40,489 bases of DNA from an uncultured Jannaschia sp. (GTDB lineage: Bacteria > Pseudomonadota > Alphaproteobacteria > Rhodobacterales > Rhodobacteraceae), in NCBI RefSeq assembly GCF_947494055.1, contig NZ_CANLTR010000031.1, positions 1 to 40,489 of the forward strand, written 5' to 3'. The notes below the pieces were generated by a model. That model searched no databases and was not told the origin of the DNA. It saw nothing but the letters and a program-made list of their open reading frames with translations. The position numbers were made by a program, and so were the translations under genes. Positions 1 to 7,846 of the stretch are shown here, one piece after another (position 1 is the stretch's first letter; the number at the start of each line of letters is the position of its first letter).

Positions 1-1062
1 ATGGCGGCCTGCGCGGCCGTGGCGTTCGGCACCTTCTTCTCGGCCTTCTGGATCCTGTCGGTGAACAGCTGGATGCACACGCCGGCGGGGTTCGAGATCG
101 ACCCGGAGACCGGGCAGTTCCTGCCCACCGATTTCTGGCAGGTCGTGTTCAACCCGTCCTTCCCCTTCCGCCTCGCCCATACGGTGACGGCCGCCTACCT
201 GACCACGGCCTTCATCGTCGGCGGCGTGGCGGCCTATCACCTCCTGAAGCGGCGGCGGCGCGGGCAGAAAGCCTCGGCCGCGACGCGCACGATGTTCTCG
301 ATGGCGATGTGGATGGCGACGCTGGTCGCGCCGGTGCAGATCTTCCTCGGCGACATGCACGGGATCAATACGCTCGAATACCAGCCGCAGAAGGTCATGG
401 CGATGGAGGGGCATTACGAGAGCCATCCCGACGGCGCGCCGCTCTATCTCTTCGGCATCCCGAACGACGCGGAACAGCGCCTCGACTACGCCGTGGGCAT
501 TCCCAAACTTTCCTCGCTGATCCTCAAGCACGATCTGGACGCGCCGCTGGCCGGGCTCGATACGATCCCGGACGAGGATCAGCCGCCTGTCGCGATCGTC
601 TTCTGGTCGTTCCGCATCATGGTGGCGATTGGCTTCGCGATGCTGGGCATCGGCCTCTGGTCGCTCTGGGCGCGGTGGCGCGGACGGCTCTTCGAGGCAC
701 CGTGGCTGCACCGTGCGGCGCTGGCGATGGCACCGTCCGGCCTGATCGCGGTCCTGGCGGGCTGGGTCACGACCGAGGTGGGTCGCCAGCCCTTCACCGT
801 CTACGGGCACCTGCGCACGATCGACAGCGTGGCGCCGCTCGCCGCGCCGGCCGTGGGCGCCTCGCTCGTGGCCTTCATCGTGATCTACTTCGCCGTCTTC
901 GGCGCGGGGACGTTCTACATCCTGCGCCTGATGTCGCGCCCGCCGGTCTTCGACGAGCCGCGGCTCGGGGATACCAGCAAGGGTCCGGTCCGGACCGCGG
1001 GCCTGACGCCCGCGCCGGAGGAAGCCGCCCGCCGGCCGCAGGCCGCGCAACCGGGAGAGTGA
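1..1062 (+). CDS. cydA: Cytochrome bd-type quinol oxidase subunit I, 3' part
   Basis: Subunit I of a bd-type (cyanide-insensitive, CIO-like) quinol:O2 oxidoreductase, an inner-membrane terminal oxidase that carries the haems and the quinol site. The visible 353 residues begin inside the protein (family members are about 450-520 aa), so the true start lies before base 1. Seen: the SVNSWMHTPAGF segment typical of subunit I, a short quinol loop with QPQKVMAMEGHYES, the conserved EVGRQPFTVYG motif (the GRQPW-type signature), and at least four hydrophobic segments. The short Q-loop and the DUF2474 gene downstream favour the CIO subtype. The stop lies 4 bases before the cydB ATG, so the genes form an operon. 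Partial only because of the window edge. Confidence 0.95.
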   Translation: MAACAAVAFGTFFSAFWILSVNSWMHTPAGFEIDPETGQFLPTDFWQVVFNPSFPFRLAHTVTAAYLTTAFIVGGVAAYHLLKRRRRGQKASAATRTMFSMAMWMATLVAPVQIFLGDMHGINTLEYQPQKVMAMEGHYESHPDGAPLYLFGIPNDAEQRLDYAVGIPKLSSLILKHDLDAPLAGLDTIPDEDQPPVAIVFWSFRIMVAIGFAMLGIGLWSLWARWRGRLFEAPWLHRAALAMAPSGLIAVLAGWVTTEVGRQPFTVYGHLRTIDSVAPLAAPAVGASLVAFIVIYFAVFGAGTFYILRLMSRPPVFDEPRLGDTSKGPVRTAGLTPAPEEAARRPQAAQPGE

Positions 1063-1066
1063 GACC

Positions 1067-2098
1067 ATGCCCCTCGTCGACGGATTCTCCTTCGATCTGA
1101 CCGTGATCTGGGCGGGGATCATCGCCTTCGCGGTGCTCGTCTACGTCGTCCTCGACGGGTTCGACCTCGGGCTCGGCATGCTCTTCGCGACGGAGCGGCA
1201 CCGGCACGATCGCGACGTGATGATGAACACGGTGGCGCCGGTCTGGGACGGCAACGAGACCTGGCTCATCCTGGGGGGCGGTGGGCTCTTCGCGGCGTTC
1301 CCGCTGGCCTATTCCCTGATCCTGCCGGCGCTCTACGCGCCGATCATCGCGATGCTGCTCGCGCTGATCTTCCGCGGCGTCGCCTTCGAGTTCCGCTGGC
1401 GCACCGAGCGGTGGCGGGGCGTGTGGGACATCGCCTTCATCGGCGGCTCGGCGATGGCCGCGCTGGCGCAGGGGATCACGCTGGGCGGGCTGCTGCAGGG
1501 GATCGACATCGACAAGGCCGGACGCATCTACGACGGCGGCTGGTGGGACTGGCTCACGCCGTTCTCGCTCACCGTCGGGGTGGCGGTGATGGTGGGCTAC
1601 ATGCTGCTCGGGGCGACGTGGCTGGTGATGAAGACGACGGACGACCTGCAGGAGCGCATGCGCAAGCGGGCCTGGCCACTGGGCGTGGGCACGATCGGTT
1701 TCATCGGGCTCGTGAGCCTGTGGACGCCGTTCCTGCAGGAGGGCTACTACAACCGCTGGTTCGCGGATTGGCGCATCGCGCTGGCGGGGCTGGTCGGGCT
1801 GGCGGTCCTCGGGATCGCCGCGCTCATGTTCAAGTCGCTGACCGTGCACAAGCACGAATACCGGCCCTTCGTGCTGTCGCTGCTGCTCTTCGTGCTGTGC
1901 TTCGGCGGGCTCGGCGTGTCGATGTTCCCCTATATCGTGCCCACCGAGGTCACGATCTGGGAAGCCGCCGCGCCGCGGGCGAGCCAGATCTTCATGCTGG
2001 TCGGCGCGGCGATCCTGCTGCCCGTGATCCTGACCTACACGGCCTATGCCTATTGGGTGTTCCGCGGAAAGGTGGACCCGGATTCCGGGTATCACTGA
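1067..2098 (+). CDS. cydB: Cytochrome bd-type quinol oxidase subunit II
   Basis: Second integral-membrane subunit of the bd oxidase, stabilising the haem subunit. It is 343 aa, within the usual 330-380 range, with repeated hydrophobic segments. The early motif VLDGFDLGLGML and the WDGNETWLILGGGGLFAAFP stretch are diagnostic for CydB. The ATG lies 4 bases after the cydA stop, with GGGAGAG just upstream as ribosome site. Its stop overlaps the ATG of the next tiny gene (TGATG), so translation of the two is probably coupled. No anomalies seen. Confidence 0.96.
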   Translation: MPLVDGFSFDLTVIWAGIIAFAVLVYVVLDGFDLGLGMLFATERHRHDRDVMMNTVAPVWDGNETWLILGGGGLFAAFPLAYSLILPALYAPIIAMLLALIFRGVAFEFRWRTERWRGVWDIAFIGGSAMAALAQGITLGGLLQGIDIDKAGRIYDGGWWDWLTPFSLTVGVAVMVGYMLLGATWLVMKTTDDLQERMRKRAWPLGVGTIGFIGLVSLWTPFLQEGYYNRWFADWRIALAGLVGLAVLGIAALMFKSLTVHKHEYRPFVLSLLLFVLCFGGLGVSMFPYIVPTEVTIWEAAAPRASQIFMLVGAAILLPVILTYTAYAYWVFRGKVDPDSGYH

Positions 2099-2202
2099 TG
2101 TCGCCGCGACTCCGCAGGCTTCTATGGTTCGTCGGGATCTGGGCGGCCTCCGTGCTCGTTCTCGGCCTCGTGGCCTGGGTCATCCGTCTGGCGATCGTCT
2201 AG
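2098..2202 (+). CDS. DUF2474 small subunit-like protein of the bd oxidase
   Basis: A 34-residue, single-membrane-span protein. The sequence has an Arg-rich start (MSPRLRRLL), then WFVGIWAASVLVLGLVAWVI and a short tail. This is the DUF2474 pattern found directly after cydAB of CIO-type oxidases, analogous to the CydX small subunit. Its ATG overlaps the cydB stop by one base. The last 23 bases overlap, tail to tail, the end of the histidine kinase gene on the other strand. The role in oxidase assembly or stability is inferred from position and from CydX. Confidence 0.85.
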   Translation: MSPRLRRLLWFVGIWAASVLVLGLVAWVIRLAIV

Positions 2203-3526
2203 AGTGACGGGGCAGCGTCAGGCGAACCACTTGACCGCGCGCCGCGTCCGGGAAGGTCAGGCTGCCCCCGAGGCGTTCCATCGCGACCGCGACGATCGCG
2301 AGGCCAAGACCGCTTCCCGTTCCGGTCCCGCCTCGCAGGAAGCGCTGTGGTACGCGCCGGCGGATATCGTCCGGAATACCGGTGCCTCGATCGACGATCT
2401 CGATGATGCAGAACTGCGGATCGCAGGCGGTGTGGATCTGGACGTCGCTTCCGGCCGGCGCGGCGAGCACCGCGTTCTCGACGAGGTTCCGGATCGCGGC
2501 GTGAAGCAGGATCCGCGGCAGGGGCAGCCTGTCGGCTTCGGACGGCACGATCCGGATCGAGATCTCGCGATCCTCCGCCAGCCGATTCAGTTCGCTCGCG
2601 ACATCGGAGACGACCGAAGACAGCTCGACCCGTTGCTCCGGAAGCTGCGCTCCCTCGACGGCCGTTAGCTCGAGAAGTTGTCGAACGAGGCGGTCGGTGC
2701 GTGCGACCGAGGTCTCGATGTCGCAGAGCGCGGTCTCGCGCGTCGTGTCGTCCTTCGCGATCCGCGCGATCTGCGCCTGCGTCTTGAGACCGGCGAGCGG
2801 GGTCTTCAGCTCATGGGCTGCGAAAGCCGTGAAGTCGCGCTCCATCTCCCGGGTGCGCGCGACGCGTGCGAAGAGGTTGTTCAGCGCATCGCGGACGGGC
2901 CGGAGCTCGGCAGGTGCCGGTCCTGCCGGAAGAGAGCTGAAATCGGTCGGCTGCCGCATGCGAAGCGTTCGGGCGAGCCGGTCGAGCGGCGCGAGGCCGC
3001 GCGTCACGCTGAGGAATATGACGACGGCAAGGACGGGAAGTACGATGGCGGCCGGCAGAAGCAATCCCCCGACCACGTCGCGAACCAGGCGGTCGCGAAC
3101 CTCGACGCTGTCGCCAACCATGATCCGGGCACCGATCCGTTCGTTGACGACAGCGTAGACCCGCCATCGTTCACCATCGATCTCGGAGTAGCTGTAGCCG
3201 GCTTCCGACGCTTGCGTCAGCCGCATTGATGGTGCGCCGGACGACCGCCCGATGAGTTCGCCCGAAAGCGACCAGATTTGACAGGACAGCTGCCGGGAAT
3301 AGCCGCCTCGATCAGGCAAGGCGCGGGAGAAGGCAGCGGCATCGGCGACGTCGATCCGGCGGTTGGTCAGTAGCGAGGACACCATCCGCGCTGACTCGGC
3401 GAGCCGGGCGTCGAGAACCTGTTCGACCTTGCCGCGGGTCGAGGTCTCGATCCAGAGAAAGGCCGACAGCCAGACCAGACCGGTGGCCAGCACGAGCGCG
3501 AGGATCAGGCGCAGGCGGATCGACAT
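2180..3526 (-). CDS. Two-component sensor histidine kinase (QseC/TctE-like)
   Basis: A 448-aa inner-membrane kinase that autophosphorylates and passes phosphate to the regulator encoded upstream. Layout: transmembrane segment about residues 5-26, periplasmic sensor region to about 150, second transmembrane segment 151-175, HAMP-like linker, dimerisation box with FAAHELKTPLAGL (phospho-acceptor His at about 238), N box NLVENAVLAAP at about 348, G1 box DRGTGIPDD at about 379, G2 box GSGLGLAIV at about 404. I start it at the ATG at 3526, which overlaps the regulator stop (ATGA); longer in-frame extension upstream would run through the regulator gene. The stimulus is unknown. Adjacency to the oxidase operon could mean redox control, but that is inference. 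Confidence 0.93.
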   Translation of the reverse strand: MSIRLRLILALVLATGLVWLSAFLWIETSTRGKVEQVLDARLAESARMVSSLLTNRRIDVADAAAFSRALPDRGGYSRQLSCQIWSLSGELIGRSSGAPSMRLTQASEAGYSYSEIDGERWRVYAVVNERIGARIMVGDSVEVRDRLVRDVVGGLLLPAAIVLPVLAVVIFLSVTRGLAPLDRLARTLRMRQPTDFSSLPAGPAPAELRPVRDALNNLFARVARTREMERDFTAFAAHELKTPLAGLKTQAQIARIAKDDTTRETALCDIETSVARTDRLVRQLLELTAVEGAQLPEQRVELSSVVSDVASELNRLAEDREISIRIVPSEADRLPLPRILLHAAIRNLVENAVLAAPAGSDVQIHTACDPQFCIIEIVDRGTGIPDDIRRRVPQRFLRGGTGTGSGLGLAIVAVAMERLGGSLTFPDAARGQVVRLTLPRHSRRSPDG

Positions 3527-4194
3527 CAGCCTGCATCCTCTTCGGCCAGCCGATAGCCCACGCCACGGACGGTCTCGATGAATCGCGCGCCGAGCTTGGC
3601 GCGCAGCTTGTGGACATGGACCTCGACGGCGTTGCTCTCGATCTCCTCGTTCCAGCCGTAGAGCCGCTCTTCCAGCTCCGCCTTCGAGCGGATCGCAGTC
3701 GGGCGCTCGAGGAGGTGCTGCAGGAGCGCGAACTCGCGCGCGGCGAAGCGGATGGTGCCGCCGTCGCGCTTGCCTGACATCGTCTCGGGATACACGACCA
3801 GACCGTTCCATTCGATGGATGGCTGCGCGCGTCCCTCCCCCCGCCGCAGAAGCGCTCGGAGACGCGCGGCCAATTCGTGCAGATCGAACGGTTTACCCAC
3901 GTAATCGTCCGCGCCCGTGTCGAGGCCGGTGATCCGGTCCGCCACCTGGTCGCGGGCGGTCAGCAAGACAACCGGGCGCGCATCGCCCGCGCGCCGCAGG
4001 GTGGCAAGAAAATCGAGACCTGACCCGTCCGGTAAACCGATATCGAGCACGACGGCGCGAAACTCGTCGCTGTCCATTGCTGTTGCCGCATCGGCGAGAG
4101 ACGCCACAGCTTCCGGAGAAAAGCCGGACAGCCGCAGTCCGACGGTCAACCCATTCAGCAGGACGGGGTCGTCCTCGACGATCAGAATACGCAT
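3526..4194 (-). CDS. OmpR-family response regulator
   Basis: A 222-aa DNA-binding response regulator paired with the downstream kinase. The receiver domain (1-115) shows acidic residues EDD at 8-10, phospho-acceptor Asp at about 51 in VVLDIGLPDG, the switch Thr in VLLTARD and Lys in DDYVGKPFDL. The C-terminal winged helix ends in ETVRGVGYRL. The usual N-terminus MRILIVEDD places the start at the ATG at 4194; a GTG at 4200 is possible but less typical. A GAG-type ribosome site lies upstream. It is first in a two-gene minus-strand operon with ATGA overlap. Targets unknown. Confidence 0.94.
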   Translation of the reverse strand: MRILIVEDDPVLLNGLTVGLRLSGFSPEAVASLADAATAMDSDEFRAVVLDIGLPDGSGLDFLATLRRAGDARPVVLLTARDQVADRITGLDTGADDYVGKPFDLHELAARLRALLRRGEGRAQPSIEWNGLVVYPETMSGKRDGGTIRFAAREFALLQHLLERPTAIRSKAELEERLYGWNEEIESNAVEVHVHKLRAKLGARFIETVRGVGYRLAEEDAG

Positions 4195-4518
4195 GCACAC
4201 ATCTCGAGGCTGGAATGGTCGCCGATGCTTAAGCGGGCCTTACGGCTCTTTCGTCACGAGAGTCGATTTGAACCAGAGTTTTTTGGCCGCATTCATTGCC
4301 TCGAAAATTCAGGCATAATCCTTTGCGGTATGGCTGTGACGACTATGGTAGTCAGCAACGAACATGCTGGCTGACGGAGCAAGCGCGCGCCATGCCGAGT
4401 TGTGAGATGCCGAACCGTAGTTGATCGGTGAAGCTCAGCGGTTTCTCGATTCACGTTCCGTTTCCTCATGATAGAGTCCGGTCATGCCCTGCCCTGTCCC
4501 CTCTTTTCCGGAGACGAC
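4195..4518. promoter_or_regulatory. Divergent intergenic region
   Basis: A 324-base gap between the regulator (minus strand) and the TrbM-like gene (plus strand); it must hold both start regions. The stretch at about 4275-4325 is AT-richer than its surroundings and includes a CATAAT hexamer, but I could not fit a convincing -35/-10 pair. It may also be the left junction of the accessory region, since the genes on its two sides differ in character. Confidence 0.4.
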
Positions 4519-5109
4519 ATGACCACCCCTGCCCGCATCCGCTCCGCTTCGGTCACCCTCGCCGGCACTGCCGCGCTCGCCGCCCTTGCCAGCTTTGTCC
4601 CCTCCACGGCTTCGGCCGCGGACTACGACATGGACTGCAAGCTCCTCCTGTGCCTGCCCGGCGGCTTTCCGTCCGGGTGCTCGGACGCCTTCGATCACAT
4701 GATGGACCGCCTGCGCGACGGCAAATCCCCCATCGGGTTCTGCGCCATGTCGAACGGGGCGGAATACGACGCCTACGACATGGACTATGCGTTCAAGAGC
4801 CCGGCCACGCCGGCAGGTTGGGAATGCCCCGAGGGCAAGCACCTCTACCACCGGACCTCTTCCGACGACAACGGATGGCGTCAGACCGTCAACACGTTCT
4901 GCTACGACACGGCTTATTCCCATACCGGATGGACGAGCGACGAGGGCTACAGCACCGTCACGACCTATACCAACAAGACCGCGCCGCAGCGGGCCGACGC
5001 CTGGGTCAACCTGACGCTGGAGACAGACACGCCACAGGCCTACTCGCAAGGCTGGCAAAAGTTCGACACCGGCCGGGGCGCTCCTGTCACCGTGCGCTAC
5101 ACGGATTGA
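4519..5109 (+). CDS. TrbM/KikA-like exported conjugation-associated protein
   Basis: A 196-aa exported protein. Residues 1-35 form a signal peptide (MTTPARIR then a hydrophobic Ala/Leu stretch ending TASAAD). The mature part opens with DYDMDCKLLLCLPGGFPSGC followed by the DAFDHMMDRL region and GFC. This cysteine-rich start is the TrbM pattern (PF07424), a periplasmic accessory of plasmid P-type conjugation. The start at 4519 is chosen because it begins the signal peptide and follows CCGGAGACG. No other trb/virB gene is in the window, so it is either a detached remnant or the edge of a transfer region. The TrbM call comes from motif memory, without alignment. Confidence 0.72.
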   Translation: MTTPARIRSASVTLAGTAALAALASFVPSTASAADYDMDCKLLLCLPGGFPSGCSDAFDHMMDRLRDGKSPIGFCAMSNGAEYDAYDMDYAFKSPATPAGWECPEGKHLYHRTSSDDNGWRQTVNTFCYDTAYSHTGWTSDEGYSTVTTYTNKTAPQRADAWVNLTLETDTPQAYSQGWQKFDTGRGAPVTVRYTD

Positions 5110-5402
5110 TCCGCGCTGCGATCCTGCTGGCAGGGGTGGCGATGGCACCGACCTTGGCCGCGGCCCAGGTCGGATGCCTGCCGCCCGAGAAGCCCTTCGC
5201 CTATGCGCCGCCCGAGGGCGATCCCGAGCTGCGCGATCTTATCGACCAGCAGTACCAGGACTACATCGACGGCACCGAGGACTACCTGAACTGCCTCAAC
5301 GACGAGGCCATGCGGGCGCGGACCGAGTTTCAGGTCATATTCAATCGCTACGTCGAATACTTCGGCGATGGGGCCGGCATCGCGTTCGAGGCGATCGACT
5401 GA
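5106..5402 (+). CDS. Small exported protein, unknown function
   Basis: A 98-aa protein that appears to start at TTG 5106, overlapping the preceding stop (TTGA), which implies coupled translation; the alternative ATG at 5142 would cut into the signal sequence. Residues 1-21 (LIRAAILLAGVAMAPTLAAA) are a signal peptide. The mature part has one conserved-looking Cys near the start and CLNDEAMRAR with an acidic helical centre (DQQYQDYIDGTEDYLNCL). Small exported proteins like this often follow trbM in alphaproteobacterial plasmids, so a periplasmic role in transfer is plausible but unproven. Confidence 0.65.
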   Translation: MIRAAILLAGVAMAPTLAAAQVGCLPPEKPFAYAPPEGDPELRDLIDQQYQDYIDGTEDYLNCLNDEAMRARTEFQVIFNRYVEYFGDGAGIAFEAID

Positions 5403-5453
5403 CGGCTCTCAAGCTAGAAGCTCATGTTGTCGGATCGCGTAGGGTGCACAACT

Positions 5454-6122
5454 TCAGGCCCCCCAAGGCCACACCTGGTTCAGTGATAGATAGATTGGCG
5501 TTCTAATGATGTTTCCGGTTCCATCTTGAAGGACGAAACTGAGAACCTGCTGAGACGGTCCGTCGCTTAAAAAGCCGCCCGATGATCTTTGTATGAGAGA
5601 ACAGTTTTGGCTTGCGCTTGCGCCTGTTCGACGGGTCGAAATATCCGCAACGCAGGGTCCTTCTTCTAATCTCTCACTTATATCATCAACGTCAATACCC
5701 ATCAAAGACAGAGCGGTCTTCTCGTCGTGTTCATGAACGGGTATTTCGGAATCCAAAGAGAAAAACTCCGTTGCTCCTGAAGCAATCTCAAATCTTTTTC
5801 CTTCGTCGAATAGCTCTGTCTTGCATGGTATGAAGGACTCCGTATAACCCCCGCCACCGTCTCCTATACCGTTGATCGCGATTTCACACTTAATGATATA
5901 AACGGATCGCGACGAAAGATTGGATATTGAAACATCGAACTTCGCCTGAATCGTAACAGGACGACCAGTTACCGCGAATTGTGTTAAGCGAGTTGATACA
6001 TGCGGAGGCAACGTATCGTTTCGATACGCAAGGTAACTTATCAGGAGAGCTAATAGAGAGGCTCCTAAAGCTAAATCACTCTTGAAGCTTGAAGACGATA
6101 TATAGCGTCGGATCTTTTCCAT
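5454..6122 (-). CDS. Membrane-anchored hypothetical protein, foreign composition
   Basis: A 222-aa protein of unrecognised family. One N-terminal membrane anchor (about 15-35, LALGASLLALLISYLAY) precedes a predicted non-cytoplasmic or cytoplasmic beta-rich domain with SNLSSRSVYIIKC and SFVLQDGTGNI segments; topology is not clear. The gene is much richer in A+T than everything around it and uses codons such as ATA and TTA that neighbours avoid, a sign of recent acquisition. The ribosome site is weak. It overlaps the 3' end of the next minus-strand gene by 52 bases. Its role could be immunity or defence-type cargo, but nothing in the sequence proves it. Confidence 0.62.
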   Translation of the reverse strand: MEKIRRYISSSSFKSDLALGASLLALLISYLAYRNDTLPPHVSTRLTQFAVTGRPVTIQAKFDVSISNLSSRSVYIIKCEIAINGIGDGGGGYTESFIPCKTELFDEGKRFEIASGATEFFSLDSEIPVHEHDEKTALSLMGIDVDDISERLEEGPCVADISTRRTGASASQNCSLIQRSSGGFLSDGPSQQVLSFVLQDGTGNIIRTPIYLSLNQVWPWGA

Positions 6123-6688
6123 AGATAATTACTATGCCTAGAAGAGGACAACTTACCAGTTCTTCTATCTGAGCGAGCCCCGCCACTTGTCCGCCACTTG
6201 TCCGCCGCAAGACGCAGATGCGGGCAGGCCCGGACCAGATCGACGGCCTCGCGCAGCGTCGGCAGGTACATCCGCACGACGGGACCGCCGGCCGAGCTGA
6301 GCCGCCCTTTCGACATCGCGAAACGGTGCGTCACCCCGGCGAGATAATCGCTCGTCCGGCGGTTCGCCGGATCGCCCCGCTTGCCCTCCACCGCGATCAC
6401 CAGCCGGACCGCGTAATGCTCGCCACCGATGTCGGCGGGCGGGGCCGGGAAGTCGTCGGCCGTCACCCCGACCAGGCGGAGCTGGAGGCAGGACAGCACA
6501 AGCCGGCAGGCATCGGCCAGGTCCTCGACGAAGACGAAGGTGACGGCGTTGTAAGGATGGACGTAATGCCCGCCCCGGAGCCGCGCGAGATAGGGCGGCA
6601 GGTAACGGTAGGCCGTGGGCTCGGCCGCGAGGCGCACCGCGAAGCAATGCGGCGCGTATTCGTGGCGGCGTGGTCTGCGGGTGCCCAT
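6071..6688 (-). CDS. Hypothetical protein with probably replaced C-terminus
   Basis: A 205-aa protein of unknown function, starting at ATG 6688 (TTG at 6700 possible). The first about 170 residues are GC-rich and typical of the region, with RYLPPYLARLRGGHYVHPYN and an Arg/His-rich start. The last 40 residues read into AT-rich DNA and look random (basic, Ser-rich). The composition changes at about 6170-6180, beside a tandem 11-bp repeat. I infer that the original 3' end was lost when the AT-rich patch arrived, and that the present tail is accidental. The product may no longer be functional. Confidence 0.5.
   Translation of the reverse strand: MGTRRPRRHEYAPHCFAVRLAAEPTAYRYLPPYLARLRGGHYVHPYNAVTFVFVEDLADACRLVLSCLQLRLVGVTADDFPAPPADIGGEHYAVRLVIAVEGKRGDPANRRTSDYLAGVTHRFAMSKGRLSSAGGPVVRMYLPTLREAVDLVRACPHLRLAADKWRTSGGARSDRRTGKLSSSRHSNYLWKRSDAIYRLQASRVI
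6180..6206. repeat. Tandem 11-bp repeat at a composition junction
   Basis: The unit CCGCCACTTGT occurs at 6180-6190 and 6191-6201 and is followed by CCGCC, a partial third copy. It sits exactly where AT-rich DNA (5454 to about 6170) meets GC-rich DNA. It might be slippage at a recombination joint or a protein-binding repeat. Confidence 0.7.
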
Positions 6689-6989
6689 AGCCGAGAACAA
6701 TAACAGAACATCCGCCGGGGCAAGCGGTGCCGCCGCGTCTTCGCCTCAAGCGGTGTGCCTAGCCGTGCCCGTCCCGCGAGAGAGGAAAAGCAGGCTTCTT
6801 TCGGGATGAGTGTCCGGAAGGAAGAGACGGGGACGATGCGCCACGGCGAGGCCGACCCACGATCCGAACCGCGACACACCGGACCGGCCGGGCGGCGTCC
6901 CAGCCCCGGCCGAGGCCGAGCGTGCCCGCGCAGGCTCAAGGGCGCACGAAGACACCCCTCTGGGACCCCACCGGCAACTCCGAAAGGGG
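6689..6989. other. Intergenic stretch without a supported gene
   Basis: About 300 bases between the divergent hypothetical genes. It can be read open in several frames but none has a good start, ribosome site or protein-like sequence. A short AT-richer run at about 6691-6712 next to the minus-strand start may hold that gene's promoter. The beginning of the plus-strand gene array must be transcribed from here or from further upstream. Confidence 0.4.
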
Positions 6990-7118
6990 GTGAGAACACT
7001 GAAGACCTTCGATGACTTCATCGCAGCGCGCCGGCCCGAGGCCTGGGCGCTGCTGAGGAAGGGCGGCCTGTCCAGCAAGATCGCCCGCGCCTTCCTCCTC
7101 CAGCACGGGACCGTCTGA
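6990..7118 (+). CDS. Small basic protein, possible first cassette gene
   Basis: A 42-aa open frame starting at GTG 6990 (VRTLKTFDDFIAARR...). The protein-like part FDDFIAARRPEAWALLRKGG followed by SSKIARAFLLQHGTV is a compact amphipathic helical sequence rather than shadow-frame Arg/Pro/Ala text. The A/G-rich AAAGGGG abuts the GTG, so the ribosome site is too close for comfort. Function unknown. It precedes the Zn-finger gene by 85 bases. Confidence 0.4.
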   Translation: MRTLKTFDDFIAARRPEAWALLRKGGLSSKIARAFLLQHGTV

Positions 7119-7203
7119 CGACAGCCCCCGCCGCAGCCCCTCGCGGGGCTGCGGCACCCATACCGCATCCGGCGCTGCAGCGCCAAGCAGAATGGAGGCC
7201 CTC

Positions 7204-7413
7204 ATGCCCGACTTCACCCGACACAAGCATCCTGTCCTCGCCGTGCCCTGCGGCGATTGTCGCGCCACGGCCGGCGCCTGGTGCACGCGCCCGAGCGGCC
7301 ACCGCGCGGCCGACCTGCACCTGTCCCGCCGCATGGCGGCCGATCGCACCTTCATCGTGCAGCACGGTCCCGACGCGACGATCCGCTTCGACGACGATCT
7401 CGGCCGATGGTAG
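7204..7413 (+). CDS. Small treble-clef-type zinc finger protein
   Basis: A 69-aa protein. The pattern C-x2-C-x8-C-x6-H with CGDCRATAGAWC then RPSGHRAADLH and an Arg-Arg tail matches the small Zn-binding domains (CPxCGAxxGxxC...H) scattered in phage and plasmid proteins, which probably bind nucleic acid. GGAGG lies 6 bases before ATG 7204, which decides this start over the ATG at 7192. Its stop overlaps the next gene's start by 7 bases, so the two are likely cotranslated. The exact role is unknown. Confidence 0.65.
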   Translation: MPDFTRHKHPVLAVPCGDCRATAGAWCTRPSGHRAADLHLSRRMAADRTFIVQHGPDATIRFDDDLGRW

Positions 7414-7766
7414 ATCGAGGCCGCCGAGACCTGCGCGGTCGCCACGCCATGACGATCGCGGACTGGCTGGCGATGGCCTACGCGATCAAGGGCCGCCGTA
7501 TCTCGGCGGCGAAGTACGCCGCAGAGGCCCGTCACATGCGGGCATTTCCGGTGGACGAGATCGACGTCGAGATGGACGTGCAGCTCCTCGAACACGTCGT
7601 CGCGGTCCTGAAAGGTCCGCCGCATCACTTCCCCACCGGGTTCGAGCGGCCCCACCGGGGTGCGCGGGGTGCGGCGCCGCAGACCCCGATCATCGTGGCA
7701 CTGGCGACCCGCGTGATGCGGCTGCGCGCGGCGGGCGTGGGCGGCAATCTCCCCCCGCCCGACTGA
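7407..7766 (+). CDS. Hypothetical protein
   Basis: A 119-aa protein of unrecognised family. The core from about residue 16 (MTIADWLAMAYAIKGRRI, then SAAKYAAEARHMRAFPVDEI) looks helical; the C-terminus is Arg/Gly/Pro-rich. The start at 7407 overlaps the previous stop; ATG 7452 is an alternative that would give a 104-aa product and drop the Arg-rich leader. It is followed after 6 bases by a strong hairpin with a T-run, so transcripts may end here. Confidence 0.5.
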   Translation: MVDRGRRDLRGRHAMTIADWLAMAYAIKGRRISAAKYAAEARHMRAFPVDEIDVEMDVQLLEHVVAVLKGPPHHFPTGFERPHRGARGAAPQTPIIVALATRVMRLRAAGVGGNLPPPD

Positions 7767-7772
7767 TCCGAA

Positions 7773-7808
7773 GGCTCCCGGTCCCGAGAGGGCGAGGGGG
7801 CCTTTTTT
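7773..7808 (+). terminator. Hairpin with T-run, first of the cassette hairpins
   Basis: GGCTCCC (7773-7779) pairs with GGGGGCC (7796-7802); an inner CCC/GGG closes a GAGA tetraloop; TTTTTT follows at 7803-7808. This is a textbook intrinsic terminator. It is also the first copy of the hairpin-spacer-ribosome-site module that precedes many genes downstream; the ardC ATG is only 38 bases beyond the T-run. Confidence 0.8.
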
Positions 7809-7846
7809 CGTGGTGGATTTTCACCCCGGAGAAAGGACCCGGACCG

